Source: Bacteroides sp. (GTDB lineage Bacteria > Bacteroidota > Bacteroidia > Bacteroidales > Bacteroidaceae). From it: a DNA stretch of 64,000 bases. The stretch is from assembly GCA_019414665.1 (NCBI GenBank), contig DXLO01000012.1, forward strand, positions 1-64,000, given 5' to 3'. Below are positions 1-8,435 of this stretch, in pieces. The notes under the pieces are model-generated. The model was given only the letters and a program-made list of their open reading frames with translations, was not told the origin of the DNA and made no database searches. Numbering within the stretch: the stretch's first letter is position 1; each line of letters begins with the position of its first letter. The position numbers were made by a program, and so were the translations under genes.

Positions 1-52
1 GATGGAGCTCTTTTCAATTAGAATACAGCGCACTTTTCAATTAGTATCTACA
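1..52. mobile_element. Terminus of an IS21-type insertion sequence (partial, runs off window)
   Basis: Read on the minus strand inward from position 52, the sequence starts TGTAGATA and contains two copies of CTAATTGAAAAG about 22 bp apart (plus-strand CTTTTCAATTAG at about 10-21 and 32-43). A TGT end followed by repeated internal sites is typical of IS21-family termini. The open frame of the downstream gene meets a TAG at 42-44 inside this segment, so the element appears to cut that gene. The rest of the element is outside the window, so the family is inferred. Confidence 0.45.
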
Positions 53-53
53 C

Positions 54-2753
54 GCTTATGAAAACACGGGCGCGTTTTCCACATCAAATGACGACATCCG
101 CTTCCGTCAGGTCTATCACGGCAGTCCGGCCTCCTTCGGGCATTTCGACCATGCCTTTACCGGAACCGGTGAAGGGGCGCAGGCCTACGGATGGGGGACA
201 TACGTGACGGAAGTGAAAGGAATCGCCCGCAAATATGCGGCCATCGGTATAAAGCGGGGAAACCACATCACCTATGACGGGGAGCCTTTATCCCCGGTGC
301 TTGACAACGAATATTATTTTGATGAGGTATGGAGGATATGGAAACGCCAGATCCTTTCTTCCACCGATGTGGACAGTTTGAAACGGAACATTTCTTCCGT
401 GTATATGGACGGGCGTACCGCAAGCGCATACAGCGGACGGAGAAAGGCATTCGAGCAACAGAAGCAGGAGCTGCTTTCCGACATAGATGCGGGCAGGATA
501 CGCATTGAGCCGCCGCGCCACCTCTATACGGTGGAAATCCCGGAAAACAACGGGATGAACTATCTGTACTGGGACAGGCCGGTATCCGCGGAGCAGCAGG
601 GAAAGATATTCCTGCAACTCCGCAAGGAACGTTTCTTCTTTCCGAAAGCCACGGCGGAGTTCTGGAGCGGCAGGTCGCATGTATGGAACAGTGGGAAAGA
701 GTTCTACGGCTTTCTGGACCATATGTTCATGAATCCGGACCGGGATACCGATTCACAGCGGCTTGCCAGCGGGTTTCTTTCGCGAGCGGGTTTTACCGGG
801 ATTGACTATCCGGCGGAGTGTTCAACCGGCGGCCGGGCTGACGGCGCGCGGAACTATGTCATTTTCAGTGAGGCCGACCTGAAGATAACCGCACATGAAC
901 GTTTCCGCTTCATCGGAGAGAAAGGGGCCTCCAGACTTGACCGGTCTGAAGGGGCCTCCCTGCGGCTGGAGAACCTCGCCGTCGCCCGCGAAATGGAAAA
1001 GTCCGGCAAGGATGCCGGAACAATAAAGGCGGCGACAGGCTGGGAACGCGGGGCTGACAGCAAGTGGCGTTATGAGACGGCGGATTTCGAATACCATCCG
1101 GCCGGAGATCTGGGCTATTCACGACTGCTGGAAAAACAGTCCTGGCATGGGGAGCTTGAAAATCTTCTTGACCGGCAGATAGAGGGCGAAGCACTCTCTG
1201 AAGCGGAGTGGAAACGTTTTGAGGAACTGACGGAGCTGGCAGCCGGACTGAAGGAACAGGACGCGCTGCGTGAACGGATCTATCTTGATGACTATGTGAA
1301 GGACGATGAACTGTTCCAGGCCTATCCTGAAATGAAACGGACCCGGATGGAATTTGTGGACCTGCCGTCGGCCGAGTATTGCGGGGCCTACCTCCATTCG
1401 GACAACAGAATCGTGATAAACATCTCCCGGGCTGATGATGTGAGGTCTGTCCTGGCCCATGAGATACAGCACACCATACAGGCCATGGAGGGGTTTGCGC
1501 GGGGAAGCAATCCCGGGGAGTTTAAAAACACGACGGAGAATGTGATCCTGGACATCGTGCGGGCCACTGACGGAAGGATTCTGGAGGGCGGCGGTTTTGA
1601 CAACACGCCGGACGGCATTTTCGCCGCGCTGAACCGTGAGACAGCCTATGGCGGGACAATATTGAGGGACAACAGCTCCAGCCTGGACGCGGTGGCAGGC
1701 AAATACGGGTATGAGACGATATTCGATCTCGTGAACGACATCGGCAGCTTCAGGAGCAGTATACAGGAATACCGTTCCACTGCAGGGGAGGTGGAAGCGC
1801 GCAACGTGGAAAGCAGACTGGACTTTACTTCCGCCCAAAGACGGAACACGCTTGCCGTTTCCACCGAGGATATCGCCCGGGACGGGCAGATATTCCTTTC
1901 AAGGGACGTCCGGATGGACGAGCTCGCACGTCATGTGTCTTTTCTGGCCGGGAAACTGCATATTCCGGTGGAAGTGATCCGTCATGCCGACGAGGTAGGC
2001 TCTCCCGACATACGCGGCCTGCTCTCCTGCGGGAAAGACATCCGGGGCTGGTATGACATCCCCTCGCAACGTGTCTGCCTGTATCTTCCGCATGCCCGGG
2101 GGAAAGCGGATGTCGAGCGTACCCTGCTGCATGAGGGTGTGGCACATTACGGCCTCAGAAAGCTTGCAGGTCACAAGCATATGGATGCTTTTCTGGATGA
2201 CATCTTCAACGGATGCGGAGAAAAAGTACGGGATGAGATTCTCCGGATGGCGGCTGCAGACAGGACGGACATACGTGTCGCAACGGAAGAGTATCTGGCA
2301 CGGATGGCCGAGGACGGTACGGACCGGTCTTTATGGGACAGGATTGTCACCGCCTTCCGGAATCTCCTCCGAAAGCTGGGGTTCTGCCTGGAAATCGGCA
2401 CAAGGGAACTGAGGGGCATACTCGCCGCCAGCCGGAAAAATCTCACCGGAATTGCGGAACCGGCCGTAATACAGACGGCAAGAGGGGACCTTGAACTCTC
2501 CTGCGGATACGGGCGGGCGGTTCTCAGGCGGCAAGGAGTCGAGACGGATGCGACCTCCCTTCTGGAACGGATGAGAAAAGCGGGAATCAGCCCCGCCTCT
2601 CTCGGGCAGGAGGACTGGAAAGCCGTCTTTAACGGCGGCATCATCCTTCCCGGCGGCAGGAAGCTCATGGCCGTAAGGGAACCGGCCGGATACGGGATGA
2701 GGATATCCGATGTGTCACCGGGGAGTGCAAGAGAGTCGGGAATGGAAATGTAA
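54..2753 (+). CDS. 5'-truncated polyvalent mobile-element protein (ART-like barrel and zincin domains)
   Basis: The frame is open from position 45, just after a TAG, and has no convincing start; a GTG at 204 is the first candidate but lies inside a conserved domain, so this is the C-terminal part of a larger gene. The N-terminal portion carries YHGSP, then GTGEGAQAYGWGTYV, and later YTVEIPENNGMNYLYWD, the signature of the ADP-ribosyltransferase-like barrel found in MuF-type and large polyvalent proteins of phages and conjugative elements. Further on is a zincin motif HEIQH (about 1459-1473) and a second metallopeptidase-like motif HEGVAH (about 2130-2147). Polyvalent proteins of this sort are thought to enter recipient cells with element DNA and modify or protect against host factors; that role is inferred. 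The gene is GC-rich compared with the chromosomal genes further right and is probably non-functional because of the insertion at its 5' end. Confidence 0.7.
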   Translation, partial: AYENTGAFSTSNDDIRFRQVYHGSPASFGHFDHAFTGTGEGAQAYGWGTYVTEVKGIARKYAAIGIKRGNHITYDGEPLSPVLDNEYYFDEVWRIWKRQILSSTDVDSLKRNISSVYMDGRTASAYSGRRKAFEQQKQELLSDIDAGRIRIEPPRHLYTVEIPENNGMNYLYWDRPVSAEQQGKIFLQLRKERFFFPKATAEFWSGRSHVWNSGKEFYGFLDHMFMNPDRDTDSQRLASGFLSRAGFTGIDYPAECSTGGRADGARNYVIFSEADLKITAHERFRFIGEKGASRLDRSEGASLRLENLAVAREMEKSGKDAGTIKAATGWERGADSKWRYETADFEYHPAGDLGYSRLLEKQSWHGELENLLDRQIEGEALSEAEWKRFEELTELAAGLKEQDALRERIYLDDYVKDDELFQAYPEMKRTRMEFVDLPSAEYCGAYLHSDNRIVINISRADDVRSVLAHEIQHTIQAMEGFARGSNPGEFKNTTENVILDIVRATDGRILEGGGFDNTPDGIFAALNRETAYGGTILRDNSSSLDAVAGKYGYETIFDLVNDIGSFRSSIQEYRSTAGEVEARNVESRLDFTSAQRRNTLAVSTEDIARDGQIFLSRDVRMDELARHVSFLAGKLHIPVEVIRHADEVGSPDIRGLLSCGKDIRGWYDIPSQRVCLYLPHARGKADVERTLLHEGVAHYGLRKLAGHKHMDAFLDDIFNGCGEKVRDEILRMAAADRTDIRVATEEYLARMAEDGTDRSLWDRIVTAFRNLLRKLGFCLEIGTRELRGILAASRKNLTGIAEPAVIQTARGDLELSCGYGRAVLRRQGVETDATSLLERMRKAGISPASLGQEDWKAVFNGGIILPGGRKLMAVREPAGYGMRISDVSPGSARESGMEM

Positions 2754-2776
2754 AACAGGATACGGAAAAATAAGAT

Positions 2777-3097
2777 ATGGACGAGTGCGGTGAAAAAAAT
2801 GCTATAAGCCTTTCATGGGGAAGGCGGGAAATCCGGATTTCCGGAGAGGGGGCCACCCTGTATGTGAACGGTGTCCCCCATGACATGACCATGATGCTGG
2901 AGACTATCCGTGGAGCCGGCGCAAGGCCGGAAAGGATATCCCCGGCCAGATGGATCTCCCTGTTGAGGGGACGGCCTACCGTGCTGCCGGGATGTGAAAG
3001 CCCCCTGGTCATGGTACGGGTCCCTTCCGGATATACGGTCAGGTGTCTGTTTCCGGCCGGGGAAAAGGGACACTCCTTCCAGGCGGAAATGCAGTAA
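2777..3097 (+). CDS. Small hypothetical protein of the mobile element
   Basis: This 106-residue ORF starts 23 bp after the polyvalent gene and ends 67 bp before the coupling-protein gene, on the same strand. No known domain was recognised. The sequence is rich in Arg and Gly, with short beta-like stretches (ISGEGATLYVNGVPH) and no signal peptide or membrane segment. Its base composition matches the neighbouring mobile-element genes. Co-orientation and spacing suggest co-transcription with them. The existence of the protein is plausible from context but is not proven by any family match. Confidence 0.5.
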   Translation: MDECGEKNAISLSWGRREIRISGEGATLYVNGVPHDMTMMLETIRGAGARPERISPARWISLLRGRPTVLPGCESPLVMVRVPSGYTVRCLFPAGEKGHSFQAEMQ

Positions 3098-3164
3098 TTG
3101 GACCGGATTACTTATAAAGTATGATATTAATAAAGTTAATAGCGGTAAAAACTAAAAAAGTACA

Positions 3165-4769
3165 ATGGAACATTACATTTTCTATTGCAAGCTGTCGCTT
3201 CTGGCAGTCCTGTCACTGATAACGGCCTGCTGCATGCTGAGCCGGAGATGGTATGTCAACCTGGCCGCATTTCTTGCATGCCTCTCGGGCGAGACCTTTC
3301 TGGCCCACCTGTTCTTCCCCGGATACATGCTGTGTCCGGCGGCCGCCTCGTTCATAATCCTCTTCCTTTCCCGGATATGGGACCTGTCCAGAACCTCGGC
3401 AAAGGGGAACGGGGCTGATCCCATCCGGCTGCCGGTCAGGTCAGGAATCCGGGAGTCCCGGCTCGAATTCTATTACTATTACTCCAACTTCCTGGTTTAC
3501 GGAGGGGCCGGTTCCGGAAAGACGAAAAGTATCGGAAAATGGCTTCTGAGCGAATACATGCGGCTGGGATTCGCCGGATTCATCTATGACTTCAAGGATA
3601 CGGACTATACCCGTACCGCCTACAACCTCATTAAAAGGCACAGGTATCCGCACAAGTTCTACTATGTCAGTTTCGACAGGCCTGAACGGTCGTACCGGTT
3701 CAACCCGCTCAAGGTGGTGAGGGACCGCACGGAACTGATCCAGCTGATGGAGGACGTGCTGCTCGCGCTGCTTCCCAAGAAGGAACAGCAGAACGAATGG
3801 GTCGCCGGAGGTCTGGGCATCCTCCGCGGCGTGGCGTTCCGGTTCTGGGACGAGTTCCCCGAACATTGCACGCTGCCGCATATACTGGCCTTCATCATGA
3901 CCGCCTCGGCAAGGCAGCTCTCCCTGTTCCTGCAGCAGAACCTCGTGTCGGAAATGCTGGCCGGCGCCTATCTGAAGGCGGAAGGTTCCGAGAAGACCCA
4001 GGCCTCCTATCTCTCCACGCTGTGTAACAATCTGGCCACTGTTTCACAGAACGAGGAGATCGCCTATGTCCTTTCAGGGGACGATTTCGATTTCAACCTG
4101 ATCGATCCGGAAAATCCGAAACTTTTTGCCATCAGCAACAACTTCTCCAAGAATTCGGTCTATGCTCCGGTCATCGGCATGCTCATGAGTATATCCTCCC
4201 GGCAGTTCACCATGCGGAATAAGGTTCCCTTCGTCTATTTCCTGGACGAGATGACGACAGTCAATATAAGGAACTTTGAGACGATGCCTTCTGTTCTGCG
4301 CGAATACAAGGTGGGATTTGTATTACAGACACAGTCCGGTTCCAAAGTGGAGAACCAGTATGGCAGGCTCGACCGTTCATCCGTGGAAGCCAACTTCGGG
4401 AACCAGTTTTTCGGACGGACCAAGGACGTGGAATCATTGAAATATTATCCCATGATCTTCGGAAAGGAGGAAAAGGAACGGAGATCCCGCAGCACGGGAA
4501 AAAGCGGTGGAAGCACGAACAGGAGCGTGACCGTATCATCCCAGAAAGAGGACATATATCAGGGAAAGGATTTTGCGGATCTGGAACCCGGGGAGTTCAT
4601 CGGTTCCGCCACGCGTGCCAACGTCAGCTACTTCAAGGTAAAGCTGGAGATGTATGACGACAGGAACGAGGAACCCCTGCCCGATGTTCGGGTCCTTGAG
4701 CCGGGAGAGCTGGGCAGGAACTTCGCAAGGATTCTTGAGGAAGTACGGGAGCTGTTCCCGTGTGAATGA
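3165..4769 (+). CDS. VirD4/TraG-family type IV coupling protein
   Basis: A 534-residue membrane-anchored ATPase. Hydrophobic segments occupy roughly residues 8-75. A Walker A motif GGAGSGKTKS follows with its Lys at residue 119, and a Walker B-like FVYFLDEMTT has Asp361-Glu362. The motifs YVSFDRPERSYRFNPLKV and the late FGNQFFGRTKDVESL are typical of Bacteroidales TraG/MobC-type coupling proteins. These hexameric ATPases dock the relaxase-DNA complex to a mating channel. No mating-pair-formation genes are in the window, so the element may be mobilisable rather than self-transmissible. The start ATG at 3165 follows an AT-rich gap. A matching relaxase (10723-11673) lies 6 kb away on the other strand, separated by a SusC/SusD pair, which is an unusual arrangement. 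Family assignment is secure; the exact subtype is not. Confidence 0.88.
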   Translation: MEHYIFYCKLSLLAVLSLITACCMLSRRWYVNLAAFLACLSGETFLAHLFFPGYMLCPAAASFIILFLSRIWDLSRTSAKGNGADPIRLPVRSGIRESRLEFYYYYSNFLVYGGAGSGKTKSIGKWLLSEYMRLGFAGFIYDFKDTDYTRTAYNLIKRHRYPHKFYYVSFDRPERSYRFNPLKVVRDRTELIQLMEDVLLALLPKKEQQNEWVAGGLGILRGVAFRFWDEFPEHCTLPHILAFIMTASARQLSLFLQQNLVSEMLAGAYLKAEGSEKTQASYLSTLCNNLATVSQNEEIAYVLSGDDFDFNLIDPENPKLFAISNNFSKNSVYAPVIGMLMSISSRQFTMRNKVPFVYFLDEMTTVNIRNFETMPSVLREYKVGFVLQTQSGSKVENQYGRLDRSSVEANFGNQFFGRTKDVESLKYYPMIFGKEEKERRSRSTGKSGGSTNRSVTVSSQKEDIYQGKDFADLEPGEFIGSATRANVSYFKVKLEMYDDRNEEPLPDVRVLEPGELGRNFARILEEVRELFPCE

Positions 4770-5172
4770 CGGAACGGGGGGGTATTGTAGCGCCCCACCC
4801 GTTAAAGAATGGCCTTGGAACTCTTTTTTTAGCAGATGCGTATTACCGAAAGAAGCCTATTATGGCATCCTGCATTTAGTTCCAAAAGAATTAAAATCTG
4901 TTGCTGTTTCAAAGTAAGGGATAAGCAATTCAATAAAGCGACAAAAACAAGTAATAAATGAGATATTCAGGGATTTTTTGAACATTCTTAGATGATATAC
5001 TAAAAAAACTATCCATATAATATGTCGTTTTGCACGTTTTTAATATATTTGCATCGTTTTATTAAATCTATTTTAATAGAAAGAAATTAATTCTAAACAA
5101 ATAACAGATACCCGTTTATTAGAATAGAGACAATAAACATAACTAACCTTGTATTAATTTAAATTTAAAACT
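4770..5172. other. Intergenic stretch between coupling protein and SusC gene
   Basis: About 400 bp. A GC-rich imperfect inverted repeat lies at 4773-4803 (AACGGGGGGG against CCCCACCCGTT) without an immediate T-run. A short open stretch at 4804-4917 ends in a stop and may be a gene remnant, but it was not recognised. The composition then becomes AT-rich towards the SusC promoter. The change in composition may mark the junction between mobilisation DNA and the SusC/SusD segment. Confidence 0.4.
5044..5051 (+). promoter_or_regulatory. Candidate Bacteroides -7 element for susC
   Basis: TATATTTG matches the Bacteroides -7 consensus TAnnTTTG, about 120 bp before the ATG at 5173. No good -33 TTTG was found at the usual spacing, so this is a weak call. 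Confidence 0.35.
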
Positions 5173-8100
5173 ATGTTAGATCAATTCAAAACTGTAGGCA
5201 TGCTGTTTGCCTTTTTGGGTGCTTCTACGGGAACGGTATCCGCTTTTACCCCCCCCCTATAACACGCTGATACACAGTGATATTACACAGCAAGACGGTG
5301 TGTGTAAAGGTGTAGTAAAGGACAATCAGGGAGAAACTGTCATCGGTGCGTCCGTTGTTGTAAAGGGAAGTACCAATGGTACCATTACAGGTCTTGACGG
5401 TGATTTCACCCTTGACAATGTAAAGAGAGGTGATGTTATCCAGATTTCTTACATCGGCTATGTGAGCCAGGAAGTCGTATGGCAGGGAACTCCGCTTAAC
5501 ATCACATTGAAAGAAGACTCCCAGACGTTGGAAGAAGTCGTAGTGGTAGGCTTCGGCTCGCAGAAAAAAGCCAACCTGACAGGTTCGGTTTCGCAGGTCA
5601 AGATGGATGATGTGCTGGGCGAACGTCCTGTAACCAATGTCAAGAATGCCCTGCAGGGTTCTATGCCCGGTCTGATGGTAAGTGGTGGTGCATCACCGGG
5701 TGAAGCAAAAAGCTTCAACATACGTGGTACAGTATCCATCAACGGTATGAATCCGCTGGTGCTGATCGACAACGTTGAAGGTGATATAGACTTGTTGAAT
5801 CCGGAAGATATTGAAAGCGTCACCGTACTGAAGGATGCGGCATCGTCCGCCATCTATGGTGCACGTGCTGCTGCCGGTGTTATCCTGATTACCACCAAAA
5901 AAGCCAAGAAAGGCGAAAAATTCAACTTGAACTACAACGCCAATTTTGGCTTCCAGACTTCTATCAACAGTCCCAAACAAGCTTCCCTTGACGAATACCT
6001 GAGAGCTTACCAGGCTGCCGGTTTCTCTGAAACTTACTATGCCGGAAACGGATCCGTGAGTAAGTGGCGCGAATACCTGGCCGGATATAAGGAAAATCCT
6101 GCTGCTTATCCTACCGTGGGTGACGGTATCTATATCGGTGAAGACGGTGCTCCCTATTACCTGAACGACAAGGATGTGTACAAGGCCTTTCAGGAAACCA
6201 GCTTCATGCAGACGCATAATCTGACTGCCAACGGAGGTACTGAAAAACTGCGCTACCGTCTGAGTGCCGGTCTCACCAAAGAAGACGGGCCGCTGATTGA
6301 ATCGAAGGATACCTACATGCGTAAAAACATCTCTTCTTTCATCAGTGCAGACATCACCGACTGGCTGACACAGGAGGCAGACTTCCGTTATACCGTGGCA
6401 GACCGCTCAGAACCGATGGGTTCCGGTGACGGTATCTACTGTATGAACCACATCTCGTTCTATCCTTCAGGTATGATGCCCGGTTCGGTCAATACATCGG
6501 TAGGCAAAGACTTGCCTCTGATTACTCCTGAAAACCAGATCCGCTATAACAACCCGTATCTGACAGACACCGATAACACGCGTATCTACCTGCGCACCAT
6601 TATGCGTCCCATCAAGGGACTGGAGCTGGTGGGTGAATATACCTACGACCGCAAAAACTGGCAGAAGTCATACTATGCCAAAAAGTGGGAATATACTACT
6701 GAGCAGCTGGGTTCCAATAATTCAGTTACTTCAGACTACCTGTTCAAGAGCGAAGACCATGAAGACTATAATGCCCTGAACCTGTATGGTACGTATAACT
6801 TCTCAATCAAGGAAGACCATATGTTCAAGGTAATGGCCGGTTTCAACCAGGAACGTAAGCAGAATTCATGGATTTCCGTACAGACGCACGATATGATTGC
6901 TCCTTCGGCTCCGTCATTCACCAGTGCCACAGGAAAAATCATTCCTCAGAACTCATACAGCGACTACGCTATCCGGGGGGCATTCTATCGTATCAATTAT
7001 AATTACAAAGACCGCTACCTGTTCGAGGCCAACGGTCGTTATGATGGTTCTTCCAAGTTTCCCAAGGATGACCGCTTTGGTTTCTTCCCGTCCTTCTCTG
7101 TAGGTTGGAACATTGCCCGGGAATCCTGGATGGAAAAGGCATTGGATTATGTAAGCGACCTGAAACTGCGTGCATCCTGGGGACAGATCGGTAACCAGAA
7201 TATTGGTAACTACGGCTATTATTCTACCATGCAGCCGGTGGGTAACAGCAACTACTGGCTGAAAGACGGTGAATTCATTACTTACATCAGTACTCCCGGT
7301 CTGGTATCCAATTCCTTCACATGGGAAACCGTAGAAACCTTGGATATCGGTTTTGATGCTTCCATGTTCAACAGCCGCCTGCAGGTGACTTTCGACTGGT
7401 ACCAGCGTACTACCCGTGATATGCTGATAGCCGGTATCCAGCTTCCTGCCGTAGTAGGTACTTCTGCTCCGATGCGGAATGCAGCTGACATGCGTACACG
7501 CGGTTGGGAAATTGCCGTAAACTGGCGTGACCAGATTGGCGACTGGAAGTATAACGTAGGCTTCAACCTCTATGATTATAAGTCAAAGATTACCAAATAC
7601 AGCAACAATGAAGACAAACTCTTGTCTCAGAATTACTACGAAGGAAAGACGTTAGGTGAAATTTGGGGTTATGTAAGCGACGGGTTCTATACCATTGATG
7701 ATTTTGACGGTCCCGGTACCTGGCAGCTGAAAGACGGGGTTGCTTCGCTTGACGGATATAATCCGCGTCCGGGTGACGAGAAATTTGTGAATCTGAACGA
7801 TGACCGGGGTACTAACGAAATCAATAGTGGCTTGAATACGGTAGATAGTCCCGGAGACCAGAAGGTAATCGGAAACAGCACTCCGCGCTATAACTTCGGA
7901 GTCAATTTAGGAGTAAGCTATAAGGGATTTTCTTTGAGCGCCATCCTGCAAGGTACTGCCAAGCGTGATGTATGGATCGGAGGCATGTCACTCTTCCCTT
8001 TCGGCGGCAGTGCAAAAGCCTATTATCCGGTGTTCTACAACCAGACCGACTATTGGGAACCGATGGGCAGCTGCGACGGACAGTACACCGAAAACGACCG

Positions 8101-8419
8101 CGAATATTGGGTAGCCAAGAACCCCGATGCGTCTCTGTATCGTCTCTACAGCAATATGCAGAACCATGGTTCCAACCAGCGTGCGTCCACCAAGTATCTG
8201 CAGAACGGTGCCTACATGCGTCTGAAGAACATCACCCTGGCCTATACCTTCCCCAAGGCACTGATCAGCAAAGTCAGCCTCAGTGCACTGAAGGTATTTG
8301 TCAGCGCAGAAAATTTGGCCACCATCAGTTCACTGCCTAAAGGCTACGACCCCGAGAGATTGAGCTGGGGATACCCGTTCTACCGTACTCTCTCATTCGG
8401 TCTTAATGTTACACTCTAA
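5173..8419 (+). CDS. SusC-like TonB-dependent transporter, out of frame at a poly-C tract
   Basis: An ATG at 5173 begins a good signal peptide (MLDQFKTVGMLFAFLGASTG, then TVSA) but reads only 29 codons, hitting TAA at 5260 just after nine C residues (5249-5257). The body of the protein lies in the next frame and is open from about 5207 to 8419. Removing one C, or adding two, would join the two into a protein of about 1081 residues. The body has a carboxypeptidase-regulatory-like domain (GVVKDNQGETVIGASVVVKG), a TonB-box-like LEEVVVVGFG, a plug domain (ALQGSMPGL, DAASSAIYGARAAAGVILITTKK) and a long beta-barrel ending LSFGLNVTL. It lacks an STN domain. SusC proteins import oligosaccharides across the outer membrane with a SusD lid, here the gene 16 bp downstream. 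As read the gene is OFF. Sequencing error in the homopolymer is the alternative to phase variation. Confidence 0.85.
5249..5257 (+). repeat. Nine-base poly-C tract inside the SusC coding start
   Basis: Nine consecutive C residues follow the signal-peptide codons. They shift the downstream SusC frame by +1; 8 or 11 C residues would restore it. Its position between the signal peptide and the mature protein is where a slippage switch would give an all-or-none outcome. Confidence 0.9.
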
Positions 8420-8435
8420 AACCTACGATTGAACC

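Noticed and set aside
1119..1838. 239-codon frame antisense to the polyvalent gene
   Set aside because: A shadow of a GC-rich coding region with known motifs on the plus strand.
5207..5280. TTG at 5207 as the true SusC start
   Set aside because: It would give no signal peptide, whereas the ATG at 5173 in the neighbouring frame gives a good one; the poly-C run explains the mismatch.
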